From assembly GCA_947044405.1 (NCBI GenBank), contig CAMRHE010000359.1, positions 496,001 through 560,000 on the forward strand: DNA of 64,000 bases. Reading direction: 5' to 3'. This document shows positions 59,861-64,000 of this stretch, piece by piece; position 1 is the stretch's first letter; every line of letters begins with the position of its first letter. The notes under the pieces were generated by a model. That model saw only the letters and a list, made by a program, of their open reading frames with translations. It was not told the DNA's origin and made no database searches. Both the position numbers and the translations under genes were made by a program. Source of the DNA: Leptodactylus fallax. Lineage: Eukaryota; Chordata; Amphibia; Anura; Leptodactylidae.

Positions 59861-60156
59861 TACAGTATTGAGCAAAGGTTTTAGGCAGGTATGGAAAAAA
59901 ATGCCGCAAAGTAATAATGCTTTCAAAAATAGAAGTGTTAATTGACAAAAATAAGTGTTTTTGACAAAAATAAACTATTAAGGGAATGAACAAAAGATAA
60001 ACCTAAATCACATCAATATTTGCTGTGACCGCTCACCATATGGCCCCCATAGAGCCTTGATCTCAACATCATTGAGACTGTCTTGGATTACATGATGAAA
60101 CAAAAGGATTGGAGGAAGCCTACGTCCACAGAAGATCTGTGCTTAGTTCTCCAACA

Positions 60157-61959
60157 TATTCTCAGGCTTACAATCTTCTCCCTTTTTTCTCCAAATGCAA
60201 CAATGGTCATTATGGCCAATCCTGAAAACACCATTGCAACTGTGAAACATGGGGGTGGCAGCATCATGTTGTGGGGTTGTTTTCCTGCAGGAGGGACTGG
60301 TGCTCTTCACAAAATAGATGGCATCATGAGGAAAGAACATTATGTGGCAATACTGAAGCAACTGGGTCTTCCAAATGGACAATGACCCGAAGCATATTAC
60401 CAAACTGGTTACAAAGTGGCTTAAGGATAACAAAGTCAATGTTTTGGAGTGGCCATCACAAAGCCCTGATCTCAATCCTATTGAAATTTTATGGGCAAAG
60501 TTAAAACGGCAGGTGTGAGGAAGGCAGCCTACAAACATGGCTCAGTTACACCAGTTCTGTCAGGAGAAATGGGCCCAAATTCCTACCAACTATTGTGAGA
60601 AGCTTGTGGAAGGATATCCAAAACGTATGATCCAAGTCATACAGTTTAACCCCCTAACGACCCAGGGCATAATAGTATGTCCTGAGTCGCATGACGATGT
60701 ATGGAGAGGGGTCAGGAGCTGAGCGCTCTCCATACACCGCGGGTGCCGGCTGTATAATACAGCCAGGACCCACAGATAACAGCAGCGATCGGCACCGATC
60801 GCGGCTGTTAACCCTTTAGATGCCGCGGTCAAACGCGACCGCGGCGTCTAAATTGCGGAGCCGCCAAGGGCGCCGCCATTTTTACCTGATCGCCGCCCTC
60901 CAGAACGTCATCAGAGGGCGGCGCTTGGTTGCCATGACAGCCGGGAGCCTATTGAAGGCTACCAGGCCTGTAATTACAGTATAGCTATTACACGATGCCA
61001 GAGGCATCGTCTAATAGCAGTGAAGGCATTTTGCTATTCACTGCGATACAGTAGTGTCGCAGTGAATAGTATGATCGATCAGACTCCCTAGGTTTCAAGG
61101 TCCCTAGGGAGTCTGATCATACAAGTAAAAGTATAAAAAAAAAAAGTTTTTAAAAGTATGTAAAAATTTAAAAAAACACAAAAGTTCAAATCACCCCCCC
61201 TTTCCCTAGATCAGATATAAAAGTAAATAAACAAAAGTAAGCATAAACACTTTAGGTATCCCCGCGCTCCGAAGTGCCCGAACTATTAAAATATTAAAAT
61301 ATTTATCCTATATGGTGAACGGCGTAGCGGGGAAAAAAAATCAAAATGGCCAAATTGCGTTTTTTTTCAACACTTTGTCTCCTATAAAAAATTTAATAAA
61401 AAGTGATCAAACCATCAGATCTTTCCCCAAGTGGTATCAATAAAAACGTCATGTTGTCCCGCATAAAAAGACGCCTTACCCAGCTTCATACATGTAAATA
61501 TGAAAAAGTTACAGGTGACACAATATGGCGACGCAAATTTTTTTTTTCTATTTAGCAAAGTTTTTAATTTTTTAAAAGGTATCAAAACATTACAAATACT
61601 ATATAAATTTGTTATCGCCGTGTTCGTACTGACCCGCAGAATACAGGTAACATGTCATTTTTACCACACAGTGAATGGTGTAAAAATTAAACCCATATGA
61701 ATTTGGCGCAAATGCAGTTTTTCTCCAATTGCACCTCATTCTGAATTTTTTTCCAGCTTCCCAGTACATTACACAGCATATTGAATAGTGACATTACAAA
61801 GTACAATTTGTTTCGCAAACAATAAGCCATCATGTGACTCTGTGAACTGAAAAATGAAAAAGTTATGGCTCTTGGAATGTGGGGAGGGAAAAACGAAAAT
61901 GCAAAAACAAAAAATGGCCCGGTCATTAAGGGGTTAAGGGCATTGATACCAAATACTAA
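60157..61959 (+). pseudogene. Sleeping Beauty-like Tc1 transposase remnant
   Basis: Plus strand from about 60218: [20 protein letters not shown], then [17 protein letters not shown] deletion then removes the stretch before FQMDNDPKH and shifts the frame, followed by [20 protein letters not shown] with the catalytic Glu. There is a TGA after LKRQV, then QLHQFCQEKWAQIPTNYCEK. The last codons resume at 61938 (GIDTKY, stop 61957-61959) after the nested MITE. The block 60157-60215 reads [20 protein letters not shown] on the minus strand, the segment that should precede the glycine box on the plus strand, so it is locally inverted. Confidence 0.75.
60646..61937. mobile_element. TTAA-target MITE, copy D, nested in a Tc1 transposase
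   Basis: TTAA at 60646-60649 and 61934-61937 flanks 1,284 bp. Ends CCCCCTAACGACCCAGGGC and, in reverse complement, CCCCTTAATGACCGGGCC. Removing it plus one TTAA restores the end of the interrupted transposase reading, which confirms both boundaries. 61735-61930 matches copy B at 36410-36600. Non-coding; contains GC-rich palindromic segments near 60780-60850 and 61060-61120. Confidence 0.88.
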
Positions 61960-62426
61960 TGAAATGTATGTAAACTTTTGACTTTGCAGAAAGTAATAAA
62001 AATGCCTTAAAAATTCTCTCTCTCTCTCATTATTCTGGCATTTGGCAAATATAAATAATTTTGATAATCCTAATTGACCTAAAAAGGGGAAAGGTTTATT
62101 CTGATTTCATGTCAGATAGTGAGAAACACATGCATATGTGTCTTTTTATATAGTGTATGTAAACTTCTGGTTTCAACTGTAAATTGATATTGAGATTGAA
62201 GAAATGGTGTTAACTACTGGGGGATTAGGAATAACATTATTTATACCATTCATGAAGGCTCTATTGTATAGACAGCATCTTGATCCTAGGTTCTCTATGT
62301 GGTGTAACCTCCACACTGATTACAGTGCCTTAATAAAAAAATGTCTTCCAGTTGGTAAAGATCCAGTCTGCTTGCTCTCAGGATGAATCTGAGACATGTT
62401 TTTACCATTTTTTTCCCTCTTACAGT

Positions 62427-63738
62427 CTACATATTGTAGATGGAATCATTCACTATCTCACAGTTCTGGTAGGGATTGTGCAGAGTTTGATTATCCTCAA
62501 GATTATGACTGAGCAAACTGGAGACATCTTCAACAGACTCCCATAGAAGATAGTGATCAGCGGAAAGCACTGGTGAGAAAGGTTCAGGTTGTGGGTCTGA
62601 GATTTTATATGGATTCTCCGGAGACTCTTCTTTTCGTTTTGGGATGCATATAAGGACAAATGTCAATATATTTAGTATCAGTTCTAGAAATTCGGCCACT
62701 GTACAAACTGACACCCCAATCCAAAGGCCTACTAGACCTCCGATACTTGAGAACAAGTCAACAAGCTACAATAAAAGAAGAAATTATACTTTATTAAAAA
62801 ACTATTTTTATTGAACATTTTTCCATATAATAATTAAAGTGCTCATTGAGTTGTGATGACAGTGGGGTTTAGAGAAATGTCCTCCTCTAGTTCAGAGCCA
62901 TATGAAGGCTCATCAACAGTGAAACCTCTTTTGAGAAGAGGTTGGTTAATATGAAAAACTTAAAATCTGTCACAGAAAATGTGGTGTGGGTAAGGGGGTG
63001 ATCTTCTCAAATAGGTGGTCTTTTGGAGAGATATCACTGTATACTATAAGAACTGGAGGGTAGGTATTGTGGTGGTGCAGTGATCCAGTCTACATAAACA
63101 ATAATGGGCTGCTTTACATCGGAGAGATCTGATGATCAAAGATGTGTGAGTGTATTAAAATAAAAAATTGTCATAGATCTTTGGTAAAGAGTCATTGAGA
63201 TCTAACAGACTGAGACTTGTGGGTGAACTCATCAATTCATTATACACAGACTCTGACTGTCATGGTAAAATCCATCATTCTTTTCCGTGACATCTGCTGT
63301 AGGGATCCTTCATACACATTAGATAAATGGTTGGTACCACTGAAATCACCATGTTCAGCCAATGGTTATGTAATGTTTGGTTGGTATCAATGACCATTTT
63401 CCAATGAGCAGAAACAATCTATAAATTCATGTCTTCTATAAGGACATATGAGTGGTGATATGGGACAGTGCCAGGAATCTTACTGGTCCTGGAGTAAGAA
63501 AAACTAACTGAAAGAGATGGGTAAGCAATCTGGTTATATTTTTATTTTATTGTCAAATTCCTGCAATATTGAGTTTTTTTAAGGTTCTCTTAACACACCT
63601 ATGTATAGCTTGAATGTGTTTTATGTTAGCATTACAAAGCATGCTCAGATCCTGAGCCTTACCTGCATTGAAGGAACTTCTTCTATAAGTTCATAATTTA
63701 GCTGCTGGTAATACACCACGACCTTCACTACGTTGTCT
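62427..63738 (-). CDS. DEG/ENaC-family sodium channel, last two exons
   Basis: Two minus-strand exons with GT/AG borders: 63738-63663 (76 bases) and 62765-62427 (stop at 62427). Exon one ends with NVVKVVVYYQQLNYELIEE, the pre-TM2 strand found in epithelial and acid-sensing channels. Exon two continues LVDLFSSIGGLVGLWIGVSV, the second membrane helix, with the GxS selectivity-filter motif (Gly-Val-Ser) and the IGG before it. The helix is followed by basic KRK and a cytosolic tail of about 70 residues. Family members are trimeric amiloride-sensitive sodium channels. The Ser before Ser-Ile-Gly-Gly is ENaC-like rather than ASIC-like (Gly), but the tail lacks the PPxY motif of ENaC subunits. The exact subtype is not recognised; upstream exons lie beyond the window. 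Confidence 0.82.
62766..63662 (-). other. Last intron of the DEG/ENaC gene
   Basis: About 0.9 kb, AT-rich, starting GTAAGG and ending TTTTATTGTAG in the gene's direction. No repeats or internal exon recognised. Confidence 0.65.
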
Positions 63739-63787
63739 CTATCCAAAAGAAAAAACAATAGTTCAGGAAATCCCTACTTGTAAGCTG

Positions 63788-64000
63788 ACGTCCCACGTTG
63801 CGGAAACGCTACCTTTTTTTTTTTAATGAAAATTGTGCTGTGTTTTTTTGAGCAAACCTAGTAATGGCTACAGAAGGAATTGGAAATATCTAGGAAGCTC
63901 TTCTACTTCTCCCTTCTGCTCTATCTATTCCCAACTTTAGTTAAAAAAAAATGCAGCAAAATTTGCAACAAAAAAGCAGCATTTCGGCAACGTGTGGCCT
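63788..64000. repeat. GGCCACACGTTGC-type MITE, runs to the window edge
   Basis: Starts TGACGTCCCACGTTGCGGAA and ends near GGCAACGTGTGGCCT at the edge. The inner TAATGGCTACAGAAGGAATT matches the segment at about 12473 and, inverted, 32930-32945. Lies in the intron upstream of the penultimate visible channel exon. Confidence 0.6.

Larger units (their letters stand above)
59861..62180 (+). mobile_element. Chimeric Tc1 composite with a nested TTAA MITE
   Basis: TA at 59861-59862 and 62179-62180 bounds the block. The left terminus is CAGTATTGAGCAAAGGTTTT; the right in reverse complement is CAGTTGAAACCAGAAGTTTA. These belong to two different Tc1 families. Inside are a small fragment of one transposase ([20 protein letters not shown] at about 60055-60115) and most of the catalytic domain of a Sleeping Beauty-like one. 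That second frame is interrupted at 60650-61933 by a TTAA MITE. Inactive. Confidence 0.75.

Overview
The window is vertebrate nuclear DNA, most likely from a frog (anuran amphibian). It holds the ends or whole of three vertebrate genes spaced tens of kilobases apart. Between them lies dense DNA-transposon sequence: Tc1/mariner, TTAA-target MITEs, and palindromic MITEs opening with GGCTAAGGCCCCAC or AAAGGGG. This mix is familiar from frog genomes. There are no bacterial-style operons, no CRISPR array and no ribosomal RNA.

Layout. 1-4575: antisense L1-clade LINE with an intact ORF1 and an ORF2 that stays open to the left edge. 5850-9612 (+): the last three coding exons of a trypsin-type protease that best matches coagulation factor XII (F12); the L1 appears to lie in an upstream intron of this gene. 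9.6-39.5 kb: intergenic repeats. These include TTAA MITEs, a hairpin-bearing retro-insert with 13-bp target duplications, a 31-bp minisatellite with higher-order structure, a Tc1 element with an intact 341-aa transposase, and several decayed Tc1 copies. 39632-40846 (-): a complete single-exon alpha-2 adrenergic receptor, best matching subtype D (ADRA2D), convergent with F12. 41-62.4 kb: more repeats, including an internally deleted sibling of the intact Tc1, an L2-type LINE fragment, further Tc1 wrecks and nested TTAA MITEs. 62427-63738 (-): the last two exons of a DEG/ENaC-family sodium channel running off the right side.

Biology. The three host genes are not a pathway. What is notable is the linkage of an alpha-2 adrenoceptor with F12. 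In human the related pair ADRA2C and HGFAC (the close F12 paralogue) lies on 4p16, so this locus looks like the paralogous copy of that block, carrying the adrenoceptor that mammals lost. The rest of the window records transposition: two apparently recent elements (L1 and one Tc1), internally deleted and chimeric derivatives, and MITEs nested in older elements. Assignments rest on reading motifs by eye; no database search was run.
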